NCBI GenBank assembly: GCA_019637075.1
Contig: JAHBWI010000004.1
Coordinates: forward strand, 434,001 to 498,000
Source of the DNA: Nitrospiraceae bacterium
GTDB taxonomy: Bacteria; Nitrospirota; Nitrospiria; Nitrospirales; Nitrospiraceae
Reading direction: 5' to 3'
Length of the DNA stretch: 64,000 nt
Shown here: one piece after another, positions 27,026 to 35,745 of the stretch
How the letters are laid out: each line of letters opens with the position of its first letter
Numbering within the stretch: position 1 is the first letter of the stretch
Made by a program: the position numbers and the translations under genes
The notes under the pieces: generated by a model
Database searches by the model: none
What the model saw: the letters and a program-made list of their open reading frames with translations, nothing else
What the model was told of the DNA's origin: nothing

Positions 27026-28200
27026 CGCTCGGTACTCCAATGATGAGAACTCATAGCCGACGGAGACCCATGGTAATCCGAGTCACTCAACCGGGCAAAC
27101 AGATCCGCCATTCTCGACGCGAAGGTTGCCATCGTATACTCACGCTCGAAACGGCGGCGGGCTTCTATGGATAGCCGCCGTCGAAGCTCCCCATCTCGCA
27201 TGAGACGCAAGACCCGTTCCGCAATTAGATCCGGGGCATTGGGAGGAACCACGTAGCCGGTGACACCTTCGAGGACCGTCTCACGGATACAGCCGCGATC
27301 GGTGGCCACGACCGGCAATCCGACACACATCGCTTCCAACACGGTGAGAGGTTGCCCCTCTTGCTGAACGCCCGGAAATACAAACAGGTCTCCTGATGCG
27401 AGAAATCGCATTTTCTCCTCCCCAGTCAGGGGACCATGAAACGTCACCACCGATTCGAGTCCGAGTTGTGTCAGCCGTTTTCGAGCCTCCGCTTCGATTC
27501 CCACCCCCCACCAGGGGCCGGCGATATGACATTCAAACTGTGGATCATCACGCGCCACCACCGCAAGCGCATCCAACAGCACGAGCAGTCCCTTGGCTTT
27601 ACTCAGGGTGGACAAGAAGAGAATACGGCAACGTTGATCCGCTGGGCGCGCCTGTCGCACGATAGGCGCGCAGCCATGCTCGGGAACCCCATTCGGGACC
27701 ACGGCCACGTCGGTCACTTGTGCCCACCGCTCGAAGATCGGTCGAAGCATCTCCCCGAGCACGATGAACTGACGCACGCGTCTAAACACCCAATCGACAT
27801 AGCACCGAAACAGTCCTCCGCTGCTTGCGTAGACCTGCTCAAAATTTGCGCCGTGCAAATGGACGACCACCGCGGTCCCCATAAAAAACGCAGGAACCAT
27901 GAAGAAACTGTCGCGGAGAAAGCCGATTCTGCTTTGCGAGAGCGGCAGATAGGAAATCGACGGACGTTCAACGAGCAACGTCGCCACATGATGCAGCCAC
28001 TGCCGGACAAACAACAGCACATCCCAGAGATCCGGTTGATCGACATGGGCGATGCCGCGCCGATCTGCCGTATCCAGATGTACGACCCGAAACCGTCCCG
28101 AAGGTAAAGAATCGAGCAGCACTTGGGTCGCGACGCTGACGCCATGGTGAGGCGGAGGCGTCGGTCCGATGATTTGGATGACGGGAATTGAAGTGGCCAT
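27022..28200 (-). CDS. GT4-family glycosyltransferase
   Basis: A 392-residue GT-B glycosyltransferase acting at the cytoplasmic side of the inner membrane. The N-terminal acceptor domain has the family glycine-rich start IIGPTPPPHHGVSVAT; the donor-binding domain has ILFLSTLSKAKGL, HIAGPWWG and the family 4 segment EGQPLTVLEAMCVGLPVVATDRG. The sugar cannot be read from sequence. It is one of three GT4-like genes in the locus and overlaps the methyltransferase start by four bases. Its own start has no strong ribosome-binding site, which suggests coupling to the upstream glycosyltransferase gene, which ends 8 bases before. Confidence 0.87.
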   Translation of the reverse strand: MATSIPVIQIIGPTPPPHHGVSVATQVLLDSLPSGRFRVVHLDTADRRGIAHVDQPDLWDVLLFVRQWLHHVATLLVERPSISYLPLSQSRIGFLRDSFFMVPAFFMGTAVVVHLHGANFEQVYASSGGLFRCYVDWVFRRVRQFIVLGEMLRPIFERWAQVTDVAVVPNGVPEHGCAPIVRQARPADQRCRILFLSTLSKAKGLLVLLDALAVVARDDPQFECHIAGPWWGVGIEAEARKRLTQLGLESVVTFHGPLTGEEKMRFLASGDLFVFPGVQQEGQPLTVLEAMCVGLPVVATDRGCIRETVLEGVTGYVVPPNAPDLIAERVLRLMRDGELRRRLSIEARRRFEREYTMATFASRMADLFARLSDSDYHGSPSAMSSHHWSTER

Positions 28201-28208
28201 GAGTCAGG

Positions 28209-29372
28209 TCACGCCCTCGGTGACACCATCACGGTGCGCGCTTGTGTGGAACAACAGTCCTGCAGAAATTCGACGATTCGGTCGGCGCTGGCTCGGCTAT
28301 CACATGGAAGCACCCGGGCATAAGCCGCATCGATCATCGCGGTCCGCCGCTGCTCAGGGAGATCCAGCAGCCGCCGTACGGCCGCCGCCGATGCGTCGGG
28401 GTCGCGCGGGTCGATGCGATATCCGGTCACGCCGTCCTCGACCAGGTCCAATGTCGCCATCGCATGCACCGAGGACACCGCGGGAACCCCTGCGGCCATG
28501 GCTTCACTCAACACAAGCCCGAAGGGATCGTAGAGCGTGTGAAAAATGAAGGCATCGCTGACGGCAAAATACGCCGGCAGGTCAGACGCCTGTACAAACC
28601 CTGCGAAATGAACATTGTCCCAGGCCCGTCGTCTGGCTTCTTCCTGATATCGGGCCCGGTCGCGTCCGTCGCCCGCGATCAGGAGCGAGGCCGTTGGATG
28701 GGTCCGAAGCAGCCGCTCATAGAGGTCAAACAGCTCCTGATACCCTTTCCGAGGAATGATCTGGCCGATCGACAGCAGCACCGGCTTCGACAGTCCCGCC
28801 AAGCGATCACTCGTCTCCCGGCGCAATCGGGCTTCGGCGACGCGACGTCGCAGCCCCACGACGTCAAGCGGCATCGTTGCCGTGATCGCTCGGTCCGGCG
28901 GCGCGCCGTAGTGAATGAAGGCTTCCCGCGCATGGGAAGACTCCCCGATCGAACCGTCGGCATAGCGAATGAGCCAATGCCGCAACTGCCGACGAACGGC
29001 GGACGCATGCGCCCCGTCTTGCAGCGAGAGGTGGGCCCACTGGACGAATTTTCGCCGATGCAGTTTGCAATACCCGAATGCCGAAATGTTGGCCGCAGCG
29101 AATCCTGCGTTCAGCACCACGTCCGGGTTGAGGCGCCGCAACGCCGAGCCGACGCCGTAGTTGCAATGGATCGCGACATCCGCATTCCATGGTCGCACGT
29201 GGAATCCCGGCAGAACCTCGACATGGAACGGCGCCGCCCCCATGGTCCACTGCCGATTTTCTTCTCGTTGAGCCATCAGCAGCACAGAGAATTCCTGCAC
29301 GCGATCACGCATGGCCTCGAACAGCGGCAATCGGTACGGCGTCAGAATGTTGGTAAGAATCGTCAGTTTCAT
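28209..29372 (-). CDS. GT4-family glycosyltransferase
   Basis: A 387-residue GT-B glycosyltransferase. The N-terminal half starts MKLTILTNILTPYRLPLFEAM, usual for this group; the donor domain shows LLSIGQIIPRKGYQELF, LLIAGDGRDRARY, and the nucleotide-sugar contact region DPFGLVLSEAMAAGVPAV. It probably adds a sugar to the lipid-linked repeat unit. It lies between the flippase (21 bases away) and a second GT4 gene, all on one strand with short gaps. Nothing unusual in its length or motifs was noticed. Confidence 0.87.
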   Translation of the reverse strand: MKLTILTNILTPYRLPLFEAMRDRVQEFSVLLMAQREENRQWTMGAAPFHVEVLPGFHVRPWNADVAIHCNYGVGSALRRLNPDVVLNAGFAAANISAFGYCKLHRRKFVQWAHLSLQDGAHASAVRRQLRHWLIRYADGSIGESSHAREAFIHYGAPPDRAITATMPLDVVGLRRRVAEARLRRETSDRLAGLSKPVLLSIGQIIPRKGYQELFDLYERLLRTHPTASLLIAGDGRDRARYQEEARRRAWDNVHFAGFVQASDLPAYFAVSDAFIFHTLYDPFGLVLSEAMAAGVPAVSSVHAMATLDLVEDGVTGYRIDPRDPDASAAAVRRLLDLPEQRRTAMIDAAYARVLPCDSRASADRIVEFLQDCCSTQARTVMVSPRA

Positions 29373-29393
29373 GCGCTATGTTCCGTCGCGCTG

Positions 29394-30935
29394 TTACGCC
29401 CGAGCCGCCACCAGAGTTCGCACCTTCGTGACAAGGGCCCCCAGGGCCTGCTTGTCCTGTACTTCGATCTTCAGACCGATCAAGACCGCGACGTAGACAA
29501 GGCCGGTCCCGATCGCCAGTGCAGGCCACCACGCGGTCATCATCGCTGGGCGGACGATCAACGCAAACCCAGCGGCAACGGCACCGGCACAGAGGGGCTT
29601 GAGAAGGTGCTGCGTGAACGGATGGATACCATGCAGTCGCCACACTTGAGCGATCCGCAAGGCAACCCCCGCAACCTGGGAGATCGCCGCTCCGATCGCC
29701 GCGCCCCGCAACCCCCAGAACGGGATCAGCAGCGCGAACACCCCTATCGAGAAGAGTCCCATTCCCACGGTGTTCCACATGACCAGACGAGAATGCCCGG
29801 CCATCAGAAGCAAGTTGTTCGGCGATCCACCCGCACTGCTCAAGAGTTGTCCCGCGGCCAAGATGCTCAGCACAAACCCGCCGGCGGCAAACTCAGGGCC
29901 AAACAGCGACAACATCTCCCGGTTGAAGACCGCCAGTACCACAAATAGGGGCATCGTGCACATCAAGACCAACTTCGACGCAGTTTGGTAGAGGTGGCGA
30001 AGCCCGTCGATGTCGCCACGGGCGTGCATCTGTCCGAAAAACGGAGTCAACGACGCCTCCAAGGCGCCGAGGATCAACGCCAGCGCCGATGCGGTTTGGA
30101 ACGCGGCTTGATACATCCCAATCTCTTGCGCGGTCGCCCAAGACCCAAGCATGAAAATGTCCGTGCGCGGCGTGACCACTCCGAAGAGAGCGGCCACCGC
30201 CAACGGGAGGCAATAGGCCAGAAATGCGCCGGTCCCCAAAAACCCACGGCGCCCACCTCGCCGGACCAGATTCGGCACGGACTTGCGAAGAAAATAGAAG
30301 GCCAGCACCAGGCTCGTGCTCAAGGTCAGCACTATGGCTCCCAGCACACCCGCCAACCCCCACCCGGCCCAGAGTAGCGTAGCAGCGAGCAGAAACTTCC
30401 CCACCGGCTCCCAGACGTAGCGCACCGCAATCAAGGGCCGCAGCGTCTGGTGGGCTTGCAGAACCGCAAGCAGCACGGCGGTGACTGCCGAGAGAGGAAT
30501 CGCCCAAGCGAAGAGTGCCAGCACATTCGTCAGCCCCGGTTTGGCATAGAGCCGCTCACTGATGAGGGGTGCCAACCCCGCCAGGCAGATTGCGACAAGG
30601 ACACTGGCAAGAACCGTCACGGCGATCGCTTGCAGGACAATATCTTCCACCCCTGCTAGCTCGTGACGTTCCCGCCTCTCGGAAATGAAGCGCACCGTAC
30701 CGGTTTCCGTTCCCATCGGAACCACCAGCACCAACGTGCTGAAAAATGTAAGTCCCAGCGCATAGAGGCCGAATTGCTCAGCTCCCAAGGTACGCGCGAG
30801 AAATACGCCGAACAGATAGTTGAGGCCGTTGCCGAATAGTGAAGCCAGCAAAACGGCAGAGCCCGCCACGACGAGCTGCTCGGTACTCTGTTGGCTGGCC
30901 CCTGCGATTGTCTTGTCGGAACTATGCCCGCCCAC
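29394..30935 (-). CDS. Wzx-like oligosaccharide flippase (MATE/MOP superfamily)
   Basis: A 513-residue integral membrane protein with about 12-14 hydrophobic segments, beginning with the typical GSAVLLASLFGNGLNYLFGVFLARTLG region of polysaccharide flippases. It probably moves undecaprenyl-linked repeat units to the periplasmic face. The start is a GTG at 30935 with GGAG about 10 bases upstream. The gene is preceded by a 163-base gap after the Wzy-like gene and followed after 21 bases by a glycosyltransferase. In the locus it is the only clear flippase, fitting a Wzx/Wzy route together with the Wzz-like and Wza-like proteins. Confidence 0.87.
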   Translation of the reverse strand: MGGHSSDKTIAGASQQSTEQLVVAGSAVLLASLFGNGLNYLFGVFLARTLGAEQFGLYALGLTFFSTLVLVVPMGTETGTVRFISERRERHELAGVEDIVLQAIAVTVLASVLVAICLAGLAPLISERLYAKPGLTNVLALFAWAIPLSAVTAVLLAVLQAHQTLRPLIAVRYVWEPVGKFLLAATLLWAGWGLAGVLGAIVLTLSTSLVLAFYFLRKSVPNLVRRGGRRGFLGTGAFLAYCLPLAVAALFGVVTPRTDIFMLGSWATAQEIGMYQAAFQTASALALILGALEASLTPFFGQMHARGDIDGLRHLYQTASKLVLMCTMPLFVVLAVFNREMLSLFGPEFAAGGFVLSILAAGQLLSSAGGSPNNLLLMAGHSRLVMWNTVGMGLFSIGVFALLIPFWGLRGAAIGAAISQVAGVALRIAQVWRLHGIHPFTQHLLKPLCAGAVAAGFALIVRPAMMTAWWPALAIGTGLVYVAVLIGLKIEVQDKQALGALVTKVRTLVAARA

Positions 30936-31098
30936 GCGACGTTGTCTCCAATTGCGACAATCCCCTGCACGTAGTCGAACGGATACTCACCTTCGACCAG
31001 TGCGTTCTCAGATCCCTACAGGAGTCTTCTCACATCGTCAAGGAAGAAGTCGTAGTCCGAACTTCTGAGCGCTGCCGGACAGCGCGGGGACGCGCGTG

Positions 31099-32457
31099 TC
31101 ATCCGCCACGAGGGGCAGGGCGCGACACCAGGGGATAACGGAAGGTTTGCATCGGCGACGGCGGCGGTGGTTCAGGCACCTGGTCCGGCGCGGGAGTCGC
31201 GCGCGCACCGGCCAAACTCAAGGCCACGGCCGCTGCGTACCAATAGAACGCCGCATGAAATGTCGCCGGCGTGTAGACGACGGTCTCCCCGATGTTGGCA
31301 ATCCCGAGAAAGACCACGCCGTACAACACAACCGGATGTCGACGATCGAGATCACTGCGCACAATCCGCCACAATGTGAGTGCCATGATCAGCACATAAA
31401 AGATAGCCCCAACCGCACCTGAGTCCAGCAAGGCCTGAACATAACCATTGTGCAGTGAAAATGTTTCTTTCTGAAGCAGGTCGACCTGCTCGCTGCCAAG
31501 CTCGCCGGTTCTGCCGTTTCGTGATGAGAAAAAGGCATGATGCCCGACCGTGTACCCGTACCCAAGCACGGGCCGATCCCAGAAGCGATCCAGCGCCATG
31601 CTCCATACGGCTGTGCGGCCCGAGAGGTTTTCCAATGATTCGGCGCGCAACATCTTTGACTGTCCGACGGCGGGAAGCTTCAACGGGACAAAGATCACCA
31701 CCGCAATCGCGAGGACGGCTCCTACCGTCCCTCCCACGATGAGCCATCGCTTCTGCCTCACGTAGAATACAGCGGTGATGATCAGCGCCACGATGGAGCC
31801 GATCCAAAAGCTTCGCGAGAGGGTCAGATACAGACAGAGCGACGCGGCGACCGCTCCGACGCCGCGAATGATCCGGTTGGCCGGCGTGAAGGCACAGAGG
31901 CCGAGCAGGATTCCAGCTGCCGCCGCCACACCTGACGGTTTACCGAATAATCCTTTGAACCGATGTGCATTGTCCCAAGTCAAACGCTCGACCGTTTGGT
32001 CATACGCCAGCGCCGGCGATACTTTGTACAGTGCCAAACTTCCCAGGCACACCGCCAGAAGTGCATACAGGGCCACACGCAATGCAGCTTGGTGTGCGGC
32101 TGGCTCCAGCGTGGCCCATTCCGCAAAGCTGATAAAGAACAGGCTCACAGCCAAGAGCGAAAACACTTGGAGGGTCACACGCATCGGATCGCTCGACACC
32201 AGAGCCGTCCAGGCCAGAACGCCGATGTAGGCGCCTATCAACCAATACCGGCGAATCGCTTCCGCCGTCCCCCGTGTCATGAACCACCACAGTCCGACGA
32301 GTAATGCGATGCCCTGCGACAGACTCCGCAGGACATACACGTCCCCGATCGGAACGGTATCCTTGATCAGAAGGGCAAGAATGAGAAAGCCGAAAACAAC
32401 AATCATCGCTCTGGTTCGAACCGACGGCTCATGATCGCGGCGCGCCGACGCGCGCAT
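31099..32457 (-). CDS. O-antigen ligase/polymerase family protein (Wzy-like)
   Basis: A 452-residue polytopic membrane protein with about ten or more hydrophobic segments and the periplasmic-loop signature of the Wzy/WaaL family: GRTAVWSMALDRFWDRPVLGYG, then HNGYVQALLDSGAVG. It probably polymerises the repeat unit. The C terminus is proline rich (PDQVPEPPPPSP). The start is uncertain: ATG 32457 gives the longest product, ATG 32406 begins directly at the first membrane helix, and neither has a good ribosome-binding site. A 163-base gap to the flippase start holds no gene that I can see. Confidence 0.83.
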   Translation of the reverse strand: MRASARRDHEPSVRTRAMIVVFGFLILALLIKDTVPIGDVYVLRSLSQGIALLVGLWWFMTRGTAEAIRRYWLIGAYIGVLAWTALVSSDPMRVTLQVFSLLAVSLFFISFAEWATLEPAAHQAALRVALYALLAVCLGSLALYKVSPALAYDQTVERLTWDNAHRFKGLFGKPSGVAAAAGILLGLCAFTPANRIIRGVGAVAASLCLYLTLSRSFWIGSIVALIITAVFYVRQKRWLIVGGTVGAVLAIAVVIFVPLKLPAVGQSKMLRAESLENLSGRTAVWSMALDRFWDRPVLGYGYTVGHHAFFSSRNGRTGELGSEQVDLLQKETFSLHNGYVQALLDSGAVGAIFYVLIMALTLWRIVRSDLDRRHPVVLYGVVFLGIANIGETVVYTPATFHAAFYWYAAAVALSLAGARATPAPDQVPEPPPPSPMQTFRYPLVSRPAPRGG

Positions 32458-32525
32458 TTCGCACTATGCCATGGGAGGCAGGAGCAGAGGAAGGCTTTCC
32501 CTAGTTTTGTCGCCCGACCGCAGAG

Positions 32526-33689
32526 TCAACGCACCAGCAAGCCCGTTGGGGAGGTCAGGCCGGAGGCCGCAGCGCGCACCCACCGAGGTTTGGCCGGAGA
32601 ACGGAATGGTCCGCTCCGCAACGCCTCGATTTGTTCGTCGTTCAAGAGGCTGTACAGGTATAGCCCAACACCATTGTCCTGTCCGATTTGTCGGCTTTGA
32701 GAAATCAGGGAGGCGACCTTGGCAGGGTCACTGGACACCGACACACGCTTTGGCCCAATGGAATCATAGTTGCCGCAGAGAACGACATAGGCCCCGGGCC
32801 GTTTCATCGTCCGTTGCAACTTACGGATCTCGCTCCAGTTCGGATCGTCCGGATAGTGCATCGCGTAGATGACGTCGATAAGCCCCTCGTCGGCCCACTT
32901 GATGCTGTCCTGGCCTTGCACATACAGGTTGGGATGGCCTGGGTGGGCACAGACGCTGATGAGCATCTGCTTACGGTGCTGGCGCACATGGTTTGAAACG
33001 CGGCGCACGATGTCGATCACGGCCTGTTCATTCCAAGCCGCCAAGGCATTGCGAGCCTCTGTGGAATAGCCGTAGCTGAGGCGGTCGAGGTTCAGATTCC
33101 GGTCCGTCTGCCGGCGATACGCCTGGCTACAGGCGTCGCTCTGGCAAATCGAGACGCTTCGGATGTAATCAAGGTTCACGCCCTGAACCGGGTAGCGATT
33201 GAGGCATTCCAGGATCAGATCGGTAATAAACGTGCGGAACTCGGGCCGGTGAATGTCGAAGGCGGCCTCCGGCGTGCCTGGGCCGTAGAACTGAGGAAAG
33301 AACTCCCGCTGCCGCTGCACGACCGTAAACCAAGGATGCACTTCAATCTGGTATTGAGCGGCAATTTCGACCAGCTTTCCCAGCGGATCGAATGATGAAT
33401 TCCAGCGGGCCATCTCCTCCAAACGATAGTTGTCCCAAGGCGCGAGGGTCGAGGGCCAACTGGTCCCGCGACCATGCCACACACAGGGCATCAACACATT
33501 GAACCCGGCCTGCTTCATGCGTTCGCACACACTGTGCGCCGCGCTATCGGTCACCCAACTCAAGCTCTCATCGAAGATGGCCCGGCTTTCGGCCGTCTCC
33601 TGCGCCTGGAGGATTCTAGGCAGCGTGGGGATCAGGGCCGATGCCAGGCAGGCGCCTGAGAGTTGAAGAAATTTCCGACGTGACAACAT
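32526..33689 (-). CDS. Tat-exported glycoside-hydrolase-like protein (GHL10/YngK type)
   Basis: A 387-residue protein with a twin-arginine signal (MLSRRKFLQLSG, then hydrophobic ACLASALIP and a likely AQA cleavage). The body has features of the family-10-like glycosidases of the YngK group: GFNVLMPCVWHGRGTSWPS, EVHPWFTVVQ, the strand motif GVNLDYIRSV and IDVIYAMHYPDD. It probably works folded in the periplasm on the polymer (inference). The ATG at 33689 is fixed by GAGGAG seven bases upstream and by the Tat motif; a longer frame adds 46 residues of unlikely sequence. It lies 25 bases after the first glycosyltransferase of the locus. Confidence 0.82.
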   Translation of the reverse strand: MLSRRKFLQLSGACLASALIPTLPRILQAQETAESRAIFDESLSWVTDSAAHSVCERMKQAGFNVLMPCVWHGRGTSWPSTLAPWDNYRLEEMARWNSSFDPLGKLVEIAAQYQIEVHPWFTVVQRQREFFPQFYGPGTPEAAFDIHRPEFRTFITDLILECLNRYPVQGVNLDYIRSVSICQSDACSQAYRRQTDRNLNLDRLSYGYSTEARNALAAWNEQAVIDIVRRVSNHVRQHRKQMLISVCAHPGHPNLYVQGQDSIKWADEGLIDVIYAMHYPDDPNWSEIRKLQRTMKRPGAYVVLCGNYDSIGPKRVSVSSDPAKVASLISQSRQIGQDNGVGLYLYSLLNDEQIEALRSGPFRSPAKPRWVRAAASGLTSPTGLLVR

Positions 33690-33714
33690 CGTGGCGCTCC
33701 TCATTGAGAAAGAG

Positions 33715-34920
33715 TTAGATGCGAGGTCCGGCCGAGTGGGCTTGCCACGCGACGGTGTGCCTATCTCCGGAGCGGCTGGCGTTCGACAACTGCAGCACCG
33801 CCCGAATAAATCGATTGGCGGAGGCACTCAAGGTCAATTGCTGTGCGGACTGCATGCAGCCGGTACGAAGGCGCTCCAAGTCCTGCGGCGACGACAACAG
33901 CCGAACAATCTCATGGGCGTATGCCTTGGGTTCGTGCACAGTCATGAGGCCGTTCCGCTGTGAAAGATACTCGATCTCGGGGCTGTGAAAATCCCGCTCG
34001 GTCGTTATGAGTGGGACCCCAAATGCAAAGCCGTGCACGATTGCCAATCCCACAAGGCCGGGGATGACTAACACGTCGGCAACCTTGAAGTAGAGGCTGG
34101 ATTCCCGTGGGTCGAGGACCTCTCCCAAGAAATGCACACCCGAGACTCCCAACTCCTCGGCCAGAGCCTCAAGCCCTCTTCGCTCGACGCCATCTCCGAG
34201 AATCAACAGCGCGGTATTTGGATGCGCCTGCCGCACCATCGCATAGGCGCGAAGAAGGAATTCCACTTCCTTCTCGGCGTACAAACGGCCCGAGAACAGG
34301 AGGATCTGCTTTCCGTCCAACCCTAGGCGCAGTTTCATCTCACGAATACTCGTCTCCGTCACCTCCCGCCCGACCTGCCACAACCCCTCGACATCAATCG
34401 TATTCAAGAACGGCATGACCTGCTGAGCAGGAAGCCCCCGATTGCACCAATACTCAGTGCCTCGGTAGGTATAGGTGATGAGACCATCATGCCCTTTCGT
34501 GACCAATTGATCCTTCACCCAGGACGCAATCGTCGCCCCGAGGCTCGACCGTTGCGATGATTGAAAGTTGTAGCCGTGTCCCCACCAGATCCAGAATTTC
34601 GTGAGACGATGGCGGCACAGCCACAAGGCCGGCACTGTGAGGCACTGCAGCTCATGCGGCGCCACGACAATATCAGATCCGCTGAGTTCGCCAGCAAGGC
34701 CCGTGAGCCAGCAAGGCCCACTCGCGCTACCCAACAGATAACGCATGGGCAAGGTGCGATGCGCAAACGGTAAGGCCACCGTCTGATCAAACCTTGTGCC
34801 CGAATACACGGTCAGGTGCAACCCATGCCGCTGGGCCTCGCGTTGCAACGCGCCGAAAAACGCGATCCGATAATGGGGGATTTCCCGTTGAATAATGGTC
34901 AATCGGTGCAATCCGGACAA
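33715..34920 (-). CDS. GT4-family glycosyltransferase (TTG start)
   Basis: A 401-residue GT-B glycosyltransferase, first gene of the polysaccharide transcript. The acceptor domain begins LTIIQREIPHYRIAFFGAL; the donor domain has QILLFSGRLYAEKEVEFLL, LLILGDGVERRGLE and IPGLVGLAIVHGFAFGVPLITT. In the last segment the usual EPFG acid is replaced by GLVG, seen in a subset of the family. The start appears to be TTG at 34920: AGGAGG lies six bases upstream and no ATG/GTG fits. A sigma-54-like site lies about 110 bases upstream. Confidence 0.84.
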   Translation of the reverse strand: MSGLHRLTIIQREIPHYRIAFFGALQREAQRHGLHLTVYSGTRFDQTVALPFAHRTLPMRYLLGSASGPCWLTGLAGELSGSDIVVAPHELQCLTVPALWLCRHRLTKFWIWWGHGYNFQSSQRSSLGATIASWVKDQLVTKGHDGLITYTYRGTEYWCNRGLPAQQVMPFLNTIDVEGLWQVGREVTETSIREMKLRLGLDGKQILLFSGRLYAEKEVEFLLRAYAMVRQAHPNTALLILGDGVERRGLEALAEELGVSGVHFLGEVLDPRESSLYFKVADVLVIPGLVGLAIVHGFAFGVPLITTERDFHSPEIEYLSQRNGLMTVHEPKAYAHEIVRLLSSPQDLERLRTGCMQSAQQLTLSASANRFIRAVLQLSNASRSGDRHTVAWQAHSAGPRI

Positions 34921-35031
34921 GTGCTCCCTCCTGCCTTACGCCGGAATCAACTACGTAGGGTTGCGGGATCTGTTGTCGCAAAATGAGACATGGCCACCGC
35001 CGTCATCCGGCATCCCTGGCCGGCAAATTCA

Positions 35032-35047
35032 TGCAACCGGTAGGCCT
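35032..35047 (-). promoter_or_regulatory. Possible sigma-54-type promoter of the polysaccharide operon
   Basis: The minus strand reads AGGCCTACCGGTTGCA: GG and GC are 10 bases apart and TTGCA matches the -12 element, but the leading T and positions 5-7 of the -24 element differ from consensus. It would start transcription near 35021, about 100 bases before the TTG at 34920. It resembles the better site upstream of the VPLPA-CTERM gene (both contain GGCCT and TTGC). Confidence 0.35.
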
Positions 35048-35347
35048 GAGCTCCTCCCATCCTCAACACCTTACCAATGATTGGATTATCAGCAACTTAC
35101 TCACGAGGTGGCCTACGATCAGCCACCGCAAATGAGTCAGAGCGCTGGCAGTCAGGTCACGAATGTACGCCCCGGACCGGCCAGTCCTCAGACTCCGCCA
35201 TGCCAGCTATCAACGGCTGATGGATTGGTCCTGACGACGGCCGTTTATGGTAATGGAGTTTATCGGAAGAGAGTGAGTGCGGTTAGACCTGAACGGATCA
35301 AGCAGTCTGTCATCCGTCAAGAAACGTACTGAATGCGGCTCCGGCGT

Positions 35348-35371
35348 CATCCGGCTGACAACAGCCGGATG
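35348..35371 (-). terminator. Hairpin after the small lipoprotein gene
   Basis: CATCCGGCTG and its exact inverted copy CAGCCGGATG are separated by ACAA. It begins six bases beyond the lipoprotein stop on the minus strand. There is no T tract after it in either direction, so it may stabilise the mRNA end or act with Rho rather than be an intrinsic terminator. Confidence 0.4.
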
Positions 35372-35377
35372 GTTCTG

Positions 35378-35617
35378 TCATTCCGTTTCGACCAGCCGCC
35401 AACCCATCTTCTGCACGCAGCGTTCGGTCGCCTGGATAAGCAAGAGCTGAATGCCTTGCTGAAGCTTCGGGTCGCGCATGGCATCGCTTTGGCATTTATT
35501 GTAATCCTGGGCGAACTCATCCTTCGGTTTCATCGGATGTCGCCATTCGGACGAGCTGCAGGCGGTAACGATCATGAAGACGGCGGCGATGCATGCGGCC
35601 CGTGCTGACTGATGCAT
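35378..35617 (-). CDS. Small predicted lipoprotein
   Basis: A 79-residue protein with a lipoprotein signal: hydrophobic AACIAAVFMIVTAC with lipobox VTAC and Cys20 followed by SSS. The mature part is polar with two further cysteines (NKCQSD, TERCVQK) that could form a disulfide in the periplasm. I do not recognise a family. The ATG has AGGAGG upstream at good spacing, which supports a real gene. It lies 128 bases after the REC-HATPase gene on the same strand and is followed by a hairpin. Confidence 0.75.
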   Translation of the reverse strand: MHQSARAACIAAVFMIVTACSSSEWRHPMKPKDEFAQDYNKCQSDAMRDPKLQQGIQLLLIQATERCVQKMGWRLVETE

Positions 35618-35745
35618 ACCTTTCCTCCTGTGAGACGACGGACGTCAGGAGCGCGAAGGATAGCCCTGCCCTGATGGCAGCGTCAAGTTGCGCGGCACCG
35701 CATGCCGGGAGGACCGGACGCGGGAAAGGACGACTGCCGGGGAGT

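Larger units (their letters stand above)
34921..35377. other. Long non-coding stretch between polysaccharide and signalling regions
   Basis: This 457-base stretch separates the first glycosyltransferase gene from the small lipoprotein gene. It holds a possible sigma-54-type site (35032-35047) and a hairpin next to the lipoprotein stop (35348-35371). The only open frame of note (35081-35332, plus strand, TTG start) lacks coding character. No tRNA or other RNA gene is evident. Confidence 0.6.

Noticed and set aside
28242-29948. 568-codon open frame on the plus strand
   Set aside because: Antisense to a glycosyltransferase and the flippase, crosses the gene border, composition (Arg/His/Pro-rich) not protein-like.
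35081-35332. 83-codon open frame with TTG start in the long intergenic stretch
   Set aside because: No ribosome-binding site, low-quality composition, no family resemblance.
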